NCBI GenBank assembly: GCA_947631015.1 | Contig: CANRJS010000014.1 | Location: 1 to 50,772 of the forward strand | Direction of reading: 5' to 3' | Origin: an uncultured Clostridia bacterium | Lineage (GTDB): Bacteria > Bacillota > Clostridia > Oscillospirales > JAAYOS01 | Length of the DNA stretch: 50,772 nucleotides | Shown here: piece after piece, positions 42,918 to 50,772 of the stretch | How positions within the stretch are numbered: position 1 is the stretch's first letter | Layout: the number at the start of each line of letters is the position of its first letter | Translations under genes and position numbers: made by a program | Notes under the pieces: generated by a model | Told to the model about the DNA's origin: nothing | Databases searched by the model: none | Seen by the model: the letters and a program-made list of their open reading frames with translations, nothing else

Positions 42918-44079
42918 TCTTATAACTACGGCACTGTATATCATTCTCGCGATACTGGCATTCGGATTCCTAATCTTCATACACGAATTCGGACACTTCA
43001 TCACGGCGCGTATCTTCGGGGTGCGGGTGCTCGAGTTCGCGATAGGTATGGGCCCCGCGATATTCAAAAAGCGGGGTAAAAGGACGCTCTACTCGTTCCG
43101 GCTCTTTCCGGTGGGTGGATTCTGCGCGCTTGAAGGAGAGGACGGCGAGAGCGAGGACGCGGCGGACGCCGAAGCCCTCCCGGAGGGCGGAGACGCGGAA
43201 AAGTCCGCCGCACCGGACGACTATCCGCCGCCCGCCGAGGGCGAGGAGCCGTTCTATGTGAAGCCGCTCTGGCAGAAGGTCATAATCCTCGCCGCCGGAG
43301 CGTTCATGAACTTCCTCACGGGATTTCTCATACTCCTTGTGCTCAGCTCGCGCGGGGATATACTCGTCACCACGCAGATTGACTCCTTCATGGAGGGCTT
43401 TCCCTGCGAGGGAGAGACGATGCTGATGCCGGGCGACGATATAGAGCGTATAAACGGATACTGGATATTCACCAACGCGGATATCTCGACCTTCCTCGAG
43501 CACGAGAAGGGCGCGCCGTACACCTTCACCGTCGACAGAAACGGGGAGCGCATAGACGTGACCGTCCCGCTCGAGCGGAGGGTCTACCCCTACGAGACGA
43601 CGGACGAAAACGGAAACCCCGTCACGGTCGACCGCGAGATGTACGGCCTCGTGTTCAGAAGCGAGGAGGCGACGTTCTTCTCGCGTATAAAGCTCGCGTG
43701 GCTCAACGCCATGGACTTTGTGCGGATGGTCAAGGTGAGCCTCTTTGACCTGTTTGGGGGAAAGGCGACAGTGAACGACCTCGCGGGACCGGTCGGTATA
43801 AGCGGGATGATAGTCGAGACGGCGCGGACATCCATGACAAACGCGTGGGCGCTTATAGCGATGATAGCGGTGAACCTCGCCGTGATGAACCTCCTGCCGA
43901 TACCCGCCATAGACGGCGGCAGGATATTCTTCCTCATCGTCGGCAGCGTCATAAAGCTGATACGCGGGAAGCCGCTCAACCCCAAGTACGAGAGCGCGAT
44001 ACACTTCGGCGGCCTTGTACTGCTGCTCGGACTGATGGCCTACGTCGCGTTCAACGACATATTGCGGCTTGTGAGGTAG
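42895..44079 (+). CDS. rseP: RIP metalloprotease RseP (site-2 protease)
   Basis: An intramembrane zinc protease that cleaves membrane-bound regulators. It has about 390 residues, with the zinc motif HEFGH in the first helix (FLIFIHEFGHFITARIFG), a PDZ domain (about 150-230) and the second metal-ligand region NLLPIPAIDGGRIFF. Between the first and second helices there is an acidic loop of about 45 residues (EGEDGESEDAADAEALPEGG and onward). The start is uncertain. GTG 42895 lies inside dxr and has no clear ribosome site. GGGGG at 42909-42913 would better serve a start near 42922, but only non-standard codons (ATA, ACT) are there; CTG 42934 also fits family N-termini. Confidence 0.92.
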   Translation: MRPAVGGNLITTALYIILAILAFGFLIFIHEFGHFITARIFGVRVLEFAIGMGPAIFKKRGKRTLYSFRLFPVGGFCALEGEDGESEDAADAEALPEGGDAEKSAAPDDYPPPAEGEEPFYVKPLWQKVIILAAGAFMNFLTGFLILLVLSSRGDILVTTQIDSFMEGFPCEGETMLMPGDDIERINGYWIFTNADISTFLEHEKGAPYTFTVDRNGERIDVTVPLERRVYPYETTDENGNPVTVDREMYGLVFRSEEATFFSRIKLAWLNAMDFVRMVKVSLFDLFGGKATVNDLAGPVGISGMIVETARTSMTNAWALIAMIAVNLAVMNLLPIPAIDGGRIFFLIVGSVIKLIRGKPLNPKYESAIHFGGLVLLLGLMAYVAFNDILRLVR

Positions 44080-44081
44080 CT

Positions 44082-45146
44082 ATGGAACGCAGAAAATCAA
44101 GGAAGATAAACGCCGGCGGCGTCGAGATAGGCGGCGGCGCGCCGATAAGCGTCCAGTCGATGACTACGACCGCCACCGCCGACGTCGAGGCGACGTCGCG
44201 GCAGATAGCGCGGATGGAGGCCGCCGGGTGCGACATTGTCCGCGTCGCCGTGCCGGACATGGCGGCGGCGGAGGCGATAGCGGAGCTGAAGAAGCGCACG
44301 AAGCTGCCGATAGTCGCGGACATACATTTCGACTACCGCCTCGCGCTCGCGGCGGTGAAGGCCGGCGTCGACAAGATACGCATTAACCCGGGAAACATCG
44401 GTTCGCCGGAGCGCGTCCGCGCCGTCGCGGACGCGTGCCGCGAGCGCGGGATACCGATACGCGTCGGCGTGAACGGCGCGTCGGTGCGGCGCGATATTCT
44501 CGAGAGACACGGCGGCGTCACCGCCGGCGCGCTCGCGGAGAGCGCGATTTCCCACGTCGAACTGCTCGAGGACGCAGGATTTTTCGACATAGCCATATCC
44601 GTGAAGGCGCCGGAGGTGGCGCTCACGATAGAAGCCTACCGCCGTCTCGCGGAGCTGCGGGACTATCCGCTGCACGTCGGCCTCACGCACTCCGGCACCG
44701 AGCGTATCGGCGTAATGAAGAGCGCCGCTGCAATAGGCGCGCTCCTTGCGGACGGCATAGGCGACACGATACGCGTCTCGCTCACGGCGGATCCCGTGCG
44801 CGAGGTCGAGACCGGCATAGACCTCCTCCGCGCGCTCGAGATACGGCGGGACTGCGCGGAGGTAGTCGCGTGTCCCACCTGCGGACGGTGCCGCATAGAC
44901 CTCATACCGCTCGCGGAGGAGGTCGAACGCCGCCTCGCGGACGTGAAAAAGCCGCTGAAGGTCGCGGTCATGGGCTGCGCCGTAAACGGCCCCGGCGAGG
45001 CGCGGGAGTGCGACGTCGGCATAGCGGGCGGCCCGGACTCGGGGCTGATATTCCGCAAGGGAGAGATAATAGCCAAGGTGCCGCAGGAGCGGTTCGTAGA
45101 CGCGCTGATGCATGAGATAGAGCTTTTGGAGTGTGAAAATGACTAG
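44082..45146 (+). CDS. ispG: 4-hydroxy-3-methylbut-2-en-1-yl diphosphate synthase
   Basis: IspG (GcpE) reduces MEcPP to HMBPP in the isoprenoid pathway using a 4Fe-4S cluster. The 354-residue protein has SVQSMTTTATADVEAT, the TIM-barrel part LPIVADIHFDYRLAL and KIRINPGNIGS, and the cluster cysteines in ACPTCGRC and MGCAVNGPGE. ATG 44082 lies 2 bases after the rseP stop, with GTGAGG 5 bases upstream. It overlaps polC by 8 bases. Confidence 0.97.
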   Translation: MERRKSRKINAGGVEIGGGAPISVQSMTTTATADVEATSRQIARMEAAGCDIVRVAVPDMAAAEAIAELKKRTKLPIVADIHFDYRLALAAVKAGVDKIRINPGNIGSPERVRAVADACRERGIPIRVGVNGASVRRDILERHGGVTAGALAESAISHVELLEDAGFFDIAISVKAPEVALTIEAYRRLAELRDYPLHVGLTHSGTERIGVMKSAAAIGALLADGIGDTIRVSLTADPVREVETGIDLLRALEIRRDCAEVVACPTCGRCRIDLIPLAEEVERRLADVKKPLKVAVMGCAVNGPGEARECDVGIAGGPDSGLIFRKGEIIAKVPQERFVDALMHEIELLECEND

Positions 45147-48100
45147 CTACTTACTGGAGGAAATGTTTCCCGCCTGTGACGGTGCGGGTCTCTGGGACGC
45201 GCAGGTCGACAGCGTCTCGGTAAACAGAAGCGAGCGCAGCATGACGGTGGAGCTGCGCCCGAAGGCGTACATCCCGGCGGCGCAGAAGAAGCGCCTCGCC
45301 GAGAGCCTGAAGGATATGTTCGGCCTCGGCGAGGTGAACATATCCGCACGGTACAGCCCGAACATGCTCTCGGAGGACGCGGTGCGCGGAACGGTGGAGG
45401 AGCTTCTCGAGGGACGCGCCGCCGCGCAGAACCTTCTGCGCGGGAGCGAGCTCGAGGTGAAGCAGGGAGAAGTCACCTTCCGTCTGGAGCGCGGCGGCGG
45501 GGATATGCTCGGGTCGTGGGCGGACGAGCTCCGCGCGGCGCTGAAGGAACGGTTCGGCTGCGAGGTGGAGGTGCGGCTGTCCTCAAAGGACAACGGCTCC
45601 GCCGAGGAGGCGGAAAAGCGCCGCGCCGAGACGATACAGACGCTCGAAAAGCAGGCGGCGGAGGAGATGAAGAACCTCGCGGCGAGCGCCGAGTCGCCGC
45701 TGATATACGGCAGACGCATCGGCGGCGAGGGATATATTCCGATGAACGAGATGACGGTCGACTCGGGCCGTCAGACCGTGCACGGCAAGGTCATATGGAC
45801 CGAGCACATAGAAAAGACCCGCATGGGCTCCTGCGTGATGAAGTTCGACATCGCGGACGACACCGGCGCGGTGCGCGTGTCGCGGGCGTTCCGCCCGGCG
45901 CGTGAGGACGACGGAGACGGACAGAACGAGCGCTTCCGCCGCGACGCGAACGCTCCTACGGCGGAGATCCTGAAGAAGATATACCCCGGGCTGTGGCTTG
46001 CAGTGAGCGGCAGGATGGTCTACAACGAGTTTGACAAGTGCGCCGTCATAGACCCGGATACGATATGGAAAATAGACCCGCCGGAGGGACGGCAGGACAA
46101 CGCGCCGGATAAGCGCGTCGAGCTGCATCTTCACACAAAGATGAGCGCCATGGACGCGACGGTCGGCGCGGCCGACGCCGTCCGCCGCGCCGCCGCGTGG
46201 GGACACCGCGCCGTTGCGATAACCGACCATGGCGTCGTCCACGCCTTCCCGGACGCGATGATGGCGCAGGAGAAGATAAACAAGGGCCGCGAGAAGGGCG
46301 ACGAGTTCAAGGTGCTCTACGGCACCGAATGCTACTTCGTCAACGACATCGAGCGGGTACGCTCGGTGTACGGAGACGAGTCCGCGCCGCTCTCGGGGGA
46401 GTTTGTCGCGTTCGACATAGAGACGACCGGCCTCTCCGCCGCGAGCGACAGGATAATAGAGATAGGCGCGGTGCGCTTCCGCTCGGGAGAGATAGTGGAC
46501 AGGTTCAATACCTTCGCCGCGCCCGGGCGTCCGCTGCCGCAGAAGATAGTCGAGCTCACCGGCATCACCGACGAGATGCTGCGCGGCGCGCCCGGTATCG
46601 AGACGGCGATACGCGGCTTTCTCGAGTTTGCGGGCGGAAGCGTCCTCGCGGCGCACAACGCCACGTTTGATGTCGGCTTCATCTCCGCCGCCTGCCGCGA
46701 GCTCGGCATACCCTTCGAGCCGACATTCATCGACTCGCGGAACATGGCGCGCGGACTGCTGCCGACGCTCACAAAGTTCGACCTGCACACCGTCTCGCTC
46801 GAGACGAAGGTGCCGGAGTTCCGCCACCACCGCGCCTCGGACGACGCGGCGGCGGTCGCGTACATACTTTTCGACTTCTTTGCGCGGCTCACCGCCGCCG
46901 GAGTGAACGACATCTCCGGCATAAACGGGTACCTCGCAAAAAACGTCGGCTCGAACGTCCTCACCGGGCGCTCGAACCACATGATACTTCTCGCAAGGAA
47001 CGAGACGGGACTTCGCAACCTCTACGACCTGATAAGCGCGGGTTTCCTCGAGCATTACAAGCGGAACCCGCTCGTCCCTCGCACCGAGCTTGACCGCCGC
47101 CGCGAGGGACTGCTCGTCGGCTCCGCATGCGAGGCGGGCGAGCTCTTCCGCGCCATGGTCGACGGGGCGCCCGAGAGCGAGCTTCTTCGCATAGCGGACT
47201 ACTACGACTACCTTGAGATACAGCCTATAGGGAACAATATGTTCCTCCTGCGCGAGGGTCGAGTGAAGGACGAGGAGGAGCTGCGGGACTTCAACCGCAG
47301 GATAGTCGAGCTCGGCGAAAAGCTCGGCAAGCCGGTCGTCGCGACCTGCGACGTCCACTTTATGGAGCCGGAGGATGAGATATACCGCCGCGTGCTGATG
47401 AGCGGCTTTGCGGACGGCGAGCAGCAGGCGCCGCTCTTCTTCCGCACGACGGAGGAGATGCTCAAGGAGTTCATGTACCTCGGCGAGGAGAAGGCGCGCG
47501 AGGTCGTTATAACGAACCCGAACCGCATAGCCGACATGTGCGAGCTCGTGCGGCCGGTCAGGCACGGCACCTTCGAGCCGAAGATAGAGAACTCGGCAGA
47601 GGACCTGCGCTCGCTTGTCGAAAGCAAGCTTGAACGGCTCTACGGCAAGGACGTCCACCCGCTGATACGTGAGCGGGTCGAGACCGAGATGAAGTCGATA
47701 GTCGGCCACGGCTTCGACGTCATATACATGATAGCGCAGAAGCTCGTCGCAAAGTCGCTCGAGGACGGGTACCTCGTCGGCTCGCGCGGCTCCGTGGGCT
47801 CGTCGATAGTAGCGTTCCTCTCGGACATCACCGAGGTGAACGCGCTCCCGCCGCACTACCGCTGCCCCAAGTGTAAGCACCACGAATTTTCGGACGCCGC
47901 GCCGACCGGCCCTGACCTGCCGGACAAGAAATGCCCCGTCTGCGGCGCGGACTACGAGAAGGACGGCTTCGACATACTGTTTGCCACATTCCTCGGCTTC
48001 GAGGGGGACAAGAAGCCGGATATCGACCTCAACTTCTCGAGCGAGTACCAGTCCCGCGCGCACCAGTACACGATCGAGCTCTTCGGCGAAGGACAGGTCT

Positions 48101-49440
48101 TCCGCGCGGGTACGATAGGCACCATCGCGGAAAAGAACGCGATAGGCTACGTCAGGAAATACGCCGAGGAGCATGAGCTGACGCTCACCCGCGCGGAGGA
48201 GAACCGCCTCGCGCAGGGCATAGTCGGCGTCCGCAAGACGACGGGCCAGCACCCCGGCGGACTTATCGTCGTGCCGCGCGGCCACAACATCTGCGAGTTC
48301 ACGCCGATACAGCACCCCGCCGACAAGAGCGAGAGCAATATCATCACCACCCATTTCGACTATCACTCGATAGAGGAGAATCTGCTGAAGCTCGACGAGC
48401 TCGGCCACGACGATCCGACGATAATCAGGATGCTTCAGGACCTCTCCGGCATGGACCCGCGCCTCGTCCCGCTCGACGACAAGGACACCATGAGCATCTT
48501 CCTCTCGACCGAGGCTTTGGGCTTTACCGATGACCCGATACTCGGCGGGCGCGGGACGGTGGCCGTCCCGGAGTTCGGCACGAGCTTCGTGCGCGGCATG
48601 CTCGAGGACACGAACCCCAAGACATTTGACGAGCTGCTCCGAATATCCGGCCTGAGCCACGGCACGAACGTCTGGCTCGACAACGCGAAAGACTACATCG
48701 AGCAGGGCCTTGCGACGCTGAAGGAGGTCGTCGGCGCGCGGGACGACATCACGATATTCCTCATGAGCAAGGGGATAGCGAACAAGCAGGCGTTCTCTAT
48801 GAGCGAGGCTATCCGAAAGGGCAAGGGCGTGAAGGCCGAGTGGGAGGCCGAGATGCGCGAGCACGGCGTTCCCGAGTGGTACATAGAGAGCTGCAAGAAG
48901 ATAAAGTACCTCTTCCCAAAGGCGCACGCCGCCGCATACGTCCTCAGCGCGTTCCGCATAGCGTGGTACAAGGTCCACCGCCCGCTCGACTTCTACTGCA
49001 CCTATTTCACTATCCGTGCGAAGGTGCTCGATGCCAACATAATGACCTCAGGTTTGGAAGGAGTCAAGAGCAAGATACTAGAGCTGCGCGAGGCAAAGAA
49101 CCTCACGGCTCGCGACGAGGACCTTCTGACGACGCTTGAGGTCGTCTACGAGTTCTATCTGCGCGGGCTGGACATGGCGAAGATCGACCTTTACCGTTCG
49201 GATGCGACGAAGTTCATCGAAGTGGGGGAGAAGACTCTGCTGCTGCCGTTCACCGCGCTTCCCGGACTCGGCGAACAGGCGGCGCGCGAGATAGCGGAGG
49301 AGCGCAAAAACGGCGAGTTCATCTCGGTGGAGGATCTCGAGCTCCGCTGCCCGAAGATGTCCAAGGCGGTGGTGGAGCTGCTGCAAAGCTGCGGCGCGCT
49401 CGACAGTCTGCCGGAGAGCAACCAGGTATCCCTATTTTAG
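45139..49440 (+). CDS. polC: DNA polymerase III PolC-type alpha subunit
   Basis: The replicative polymerase of low-GC Gram-positive lineages, with built-in proofreading. The 1433-residue protein has an N-terminal domain (about 1-200), an OB-fold (about 205-310) and a PHP domain that begins at VELHLHTKMSAMDATVG (about 328). Inserted in it is a DEDD exonuclease: FDIETTG at about 424, HNATFDVGF, and HRASDDAAA. A zinc site CPKCKH/CPVCGADY is at about 908-935, and the polymerase core has KPDIDLNFSSEYQ (about 958) with two catalytic aspartates. ATG 45139 is chosen over GTG 45133 because GGAG is 7 bases upstream. No gene follows on the plus strand; the stop abuts a perfect hairpin. Confidence 0.98.
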   Translation: MTSYLLEEMFPACDGAGLWDAQVDSVSVNRSERSMTVELRPKAYIPAAQKKRLAESLKDMFGLGEVNISARYSPNMLSEDAVRGTVEELLEGRAAAQNLLRGSELEVKQGEVTFRLERGGGDMLGSWADELRAALKERFGCEVEVRLSSKDNGSAEEAEKRRAETIQTLEKQAAEEMKNLAASAESPLIYGRRIGGEGYIPMNEMTVDSGRQTVHGKVIWTEHIEKTRMGSCVMKFDIADDTGAVRVSRAFRPAREDDGDGQNERFRRDANAPTAEILKKIYPGLWLAVSGRMVYNEFDKCAVIDPDTIWKIDPPEGRQDNAPDKRVELHLHTKMSAMDATVGAADAVRRAAAWGHRAVAITDHGVVHAFPDAMMAQEKINKGREKGDEFKVLYGTECYFVNDIERVRSVYGDESAPLSGEFVAFDIETTGLSAASDRIIEIGAVRFRSGEIVDRFNTFAAPGRPLPQKIVELTGITDEMLRGAPGIETAIRGFLEFAGGSVLAAHNATFDVGFISAACRELGIPFEPTFIDSRNMARGLLPTLTKFDLHTVSLETKVPEFRHHRASDDAAAVAYILFDFFARLTAAGVNDISGINGYLAKNVGSNVLTGRSNHMILLARNETGLRNLYDLISAGFLEHYKRNPLVPRTELDRRREGLLVGSACEAGELFRAMVDGAPESELLRIADYYDYLEIQPIGNNMFLLREGRVKDEEELRDFNRRIVELGEKLGKPVVATCDVHFMEPEDEIYRRVLMSGFADGEQQAPLFFRTTEEMLKEFMYLGEEKAREVVITNPNRIADMCELVRPVRHGTFEPKIENSAEDLRSLVESKLERLYGKDVHPLIRERVETEMKSIVGHGFDVIYMIAQKLVAKSLEDGYLVGSRGSVGSSIVAFLSDITEVNALPPHYRCPKCKHHEFSDAAPTGPDLPDKKCPVCGADYEKDGFDILFATFLGFEGDKKPDIDLNFSSEYQSRAHQYTIELFGEGQVFRAGTIGTIAEKNAIGYVRKYAEEHELTLTRAEENRLAQGIVGVRKTTGQHPGGLIVVPRGHNICEFTPIQHPADKSESNIITTHFDYHSIEENLLKLDELGHDDPTIIRMLQDLSGMDPRLVPLDDKDTMSIFLSTEALGFTDDPILGGRGTVAVPEFGTSFVRGMLEDTNPKTFDELLRISGLSHGTNVWLDNAKDYIEQGLATLKEVVGARDDITIFLMSKGIANKQAFSMSEAIRKGKGVKAEWEAEMREHGVPEWYIESCKKIKYLFPKAHAAAYVLSAFRIAWYKVHRPLDFYCTYFTIRAKVLDANIMTSGLEGVKSKILELREAKNLTARDEDLLTTLEVVYEFYLRGLDMAKIDLYRSDATKFIEVGEKTLLLPFTALPGLGEQAAREIAEERKNGEFISVEDLELRCPKMSKAVVELLQSCGALDSLPESNQVSLF

Positions 49441-49489
49441 TTCGCGGGAAACAGTTTGCGGGCTGCGCCCGCAAACTGTTTCCCGCGAA
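49441..49489 (+). terminator. Perfect 23-bp hairpin at the polC stop
   Basis: Bases 49441-49463 pair without mismatch with 49467-49489 around a TGC loop, starting at the first base after the polC stop. There is no T-run, so it may act as a 3' stability element rather than a classic terminator. It is also the first module of repeat copy 2. Confidence 0.6.
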
Positions 49490-49781
49490 GCCGCCGGACA
49501 GAGCGGAGCTCTGCCGGCGGCGACGCTCCGCTACGCGATTCCCACGCGGTCGTCGACCGCGCGGGAGCCCTTCCGATTGAAATGCTCGGGGCAAATGAAT
49601 TGCCCCTGCGCGAAGTTGGCGGCTTTGCCGCCAACTTCAACCGCGCGAACAGGCGCGGAATCGCCTACGGCGGAAAATCGACGCACGCTCCGCACAAAGA
49701 GTTTTTCCCGACGTACACGCCGTCGGAAAAAACGGATTTGACCTTATTTCGCCGCCTGCGGCGGCGAAACTCTGCGAGGCT
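49441..49781. repeat. Dispersed modular hairpin repeat, copy 2
   Basis: About 340 bases with the same order of hairpins as copy 1 at 12475-12853: 49441-49489, 49490-49521, 49541-49565, 49588-49606, 49612-49638, 49702-49732 and 49747-49769. The stretch 49607-49660 is nearly identical to 12682-12735. Other stems differ in sequence but keep their pairing. It starts directly after the polC stop and, like copy 1, lies between convergent genes. Short minus-strand frames across it (for example 49437-49640) are artefacts of the repeat and have no ribosome site. Confidence 0.85.
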
Positions 49782-49806
49782 TGGTTGTGCCGCCCCTAAC
49801 TCGTAT

Positions 49807-49993
49807 AGCGGGGAAGCCCCGCAGGAATCTGCGGGGTGACCCCGCGTCCTTGGTAGAGCGGAGCTCTACCGACACCATGCGGGGATTGCATCCCCACCCC
49901 TCTAGCGGGGCAGACCCCGCAAGCATTTGCGGGGCGACCCCCGCGTCCCTAAGTGAGGCTGAGCCTCACCGGCACCATGCGGGGGCTGCGTCC
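49807..49993. repeat. Two-unit tandem repeat with exchanged hairpins
   Basis: Unit A (49807-49903, 97 bases) and unit B (49904-49993) share the frame AGCGGGG..CCCCGC..GCGGGG..CCCCGCGTCC, then a hairpin, then CACCATGCGGGG. The hairpin differs: GGTAGAGC-GGA-GCTCTACC (49852-49870) in A and GTGAGGC-TGA-GCCTCAC (49953-49969) in B. There is no protein or CRISPR organisation. The rest of the gap to 50202 holds only the terminator at 50066 and AT-richer sequence. Confidence 0.8.
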
Positions 49994-50065
49994 GGATAGC
50001 TTCCAATAAAACAGTATCGAAACAGTACTGACATTGGGCAGCTGCCAAACAGGGGTGCAACAAAG

Positions 50066-50111
50066 AGAACAGCCATACTCGGAAATCAATCCGGGTATGG
50101 CTGTTCTTTTT
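50066..50111. terminator. Strong intrinsic terminator upstream of the kinase 3' end
   Basis: A 17-bp stem with one G-U pair (50066-50082 with 50091-50107) and an 8-base loop. TTTT follows on the plus strand (50108-50111), and TTTGTTG on the minus strand. It could end the minus-strand histidine kinase transcript and any read-through from polC. Its AT-rich make-up matches the kinase side of the boundary. Confidence 0.85.
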
Positions 50112-50202
50112 GCTTGGGTCAAAATCTATGTCAAATGTGAATTGTTCAAAGTGAAAAGCCGCAGACTTTCCACGGTTTTTCACTGTTATAATATCATTTT
50201 AT

Positions 50203-50772
50203 TCATTTTGAAGATTTAGGAAAGATGATGGTGATGGTTGTACCTTTACCCTCTGTGCTTTGCAGTTCTATTTTTGCATTATGCAAGCGGGCAGCGTGTT
50301 TGACGATAGATAATCCTAAACCAGTACCGCCAAGCTCTTTTGACCGGCTCTTGTCTACTCGGTAGAAACGCTCGAAAATGCGCTCCCGATGTTCCGGCGG
50401 AATACCGATTCCCGTATCAGCTACTGAAAGGCGGACACCATCTGAAAGGGATTCTACTGATACTTTTACCGTTCCGCCTTGCCGGTTATACTTGATCGCG
50501 TTGTCCATGAGATTATAAACAATGCTTTCAAGAAGCTGCGGGATACCATATACAACAGCACTTTCACCCTCAAAACTGATGGAGACACCGGCGCTTTCTG
50601 CCTCGCGGGAAAGTGACTTCACTGTTTCGGCGGCCAAATCATAAAGATCGACACGCTCCCGCTTCATGTCCTCCGCCCCCTCGTCCAAATGGGAGAGGCG
50701 AATAATATCTTCCACCAAAGCAATCATGCGTCCGGCCTCGCCGCGAATTTGAGAATAGAACCTCGCTGTATC
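50203..50772 (-). CDS. Sensor histidine kinase, C-terminal part (5' end outside window)
   Basis: The frame is open to the window edge, giving 189 residues of a two-component sensor. Visible are the end of the dimerisation helix pair (ARFYSQIRGEAGRMIALVEDIIRLS) read in two parts around residue 15, then the ATP-binding domain. The N-box is NLMDNAIKYN, the G1 box DTGIGIPPEHRERIFERFYR and the G2 box GGTGLGLSIVKHA. It resembles PhoR/VanS-type kinases. Sensor, membrane and phospho-acceptor parts lie beyond 50772. Its codon use is unlike the rest of the window: Ile is 7 ATT, 8 ATC and 1 ATA. The signal sensed and the partner regulator are unknown. Confidence 0.9.
   Translation of the reverse strand, partial: DTARFYSQIRGEAGRMIALVEDIIRLSHLDEGAEDMKRERVDLYDLAAETVKSLSREAESAGVSISFEGESAVVYGIPQLLESIVYNLMDNAIKYNRQGGTVKVSVESLSDGVRLSVADTGIGIPPEHRERIFERFYRVDKSRSKELGGTGLGLSIVKHAARLHNAKIELQSTEGKGTTITIIFPKSSK

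Noticed and set aside
45583..48978. Very long minus-strand open frame (over 1100 codons) opposite polC
   Set aside because: It is the antisense shadow of a clear PolC gene in GC-rich sequence; the translation is rich in Arg, Val and Tyr with no family motif or ribosome site.
49807..49993. CRISPR array
   Set aside because: Only two units of about 97 bases with internal hairpins, no short regular repeats or unique spacers, and no cas genes in the window.
50184..50192. Extended -10 (TG-T-TATAAT) on the plus strand
   Set aside because: It lies in AT-rich sequence and would only transcribe antisense to the kinase; no -35 or plus-strand gene follows.

Overview
The window is a gene-dense, GC-rich stretch of bacterial chromosome. 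I read it as an endospore-forming member of the Clostridia (Firmicutes), probably a gut Oscillospirales-like lineage. The grounds are PolC-type DNA polymerase III, the ecfA1-ecfA2-ecfT-truA block, CotJ spore-coat genes, a CwlD-type cortex amidase, a ClpE-type chaperone and the order pyrH-frr-uppS-cdsA-dxr-rseP-ispG-polC. The genus assignment is inference only. An odd trait of the core genes is that isoleucine is written mostly as ATA despite the high GC: 21 of 26 Ile codons in the visible part of metK, counted by hand.

Layout. 1-1086: 3' part of metK with a strong terminator. 1217-5465: an RlmI-like methyltransferase, the ECF vitamin-transporter energising module (EcfA1, EcfA2, EcfT) and TruA, closely spaced. 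5490-10421: a membrane-anchored propeller-like protein, a CvpA-family protein, PgsA and a ClpE-like AAA+ unfoldase. 10494-12473: an S9 serine peptidase. 12475-12906: a hairpin-rich dispersed repeat and a terminator. 12955-14030 (minus): cotJC preceded by a fused cotJA-cotJB. 14302-17158: an unknown membrane protein, CwlD and RadA. 17187-27700: a compact unit of three HlyD-like lipoprotein adaptors, an FtsX-type permease, two ABC ATPases (the second with an AbrB-like tail) and two flavoproteins, closed by a bidirectional terminator. 27833-30033 (minus): a Gfo/Idh/MocA oxidoreductase and a LacI-type regulator. 30239-32167: an ABC-F ATPase. 32214-33404 (minus): an aspartate-type aminotransferase. 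33808-35241: purB. 35286-35933 (minus): nth. 36078-38630: glyA and rarA. 38721-49440: the eight-gene pyrH to polC cluster, covering UMP kinase, ribosome recycling, isoprenoid and phospholipid synthesis, site-2 protease and replication.

After polC (49441-49993) comes a second copy of the dispersed hairpin repeat and a two-unit tandem repeat. Around 50,000 the composition changes: the last gene, a partial sensor histidine kinase on the minus strand, uses ATT and ATC for Ile (1 ATA in 16). It looks foreign to the rest, through either a mobile-element boundary or an assembly join.

The main candidates for something undescribed are the modular hairpin repeat, whose two copies replace whole stem arms while keeping the pairing, and the three-adaptor ABC exporter with its AbrB-tailed ATPase. 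No tRNA, rRNA or CRISPR array was recognised.
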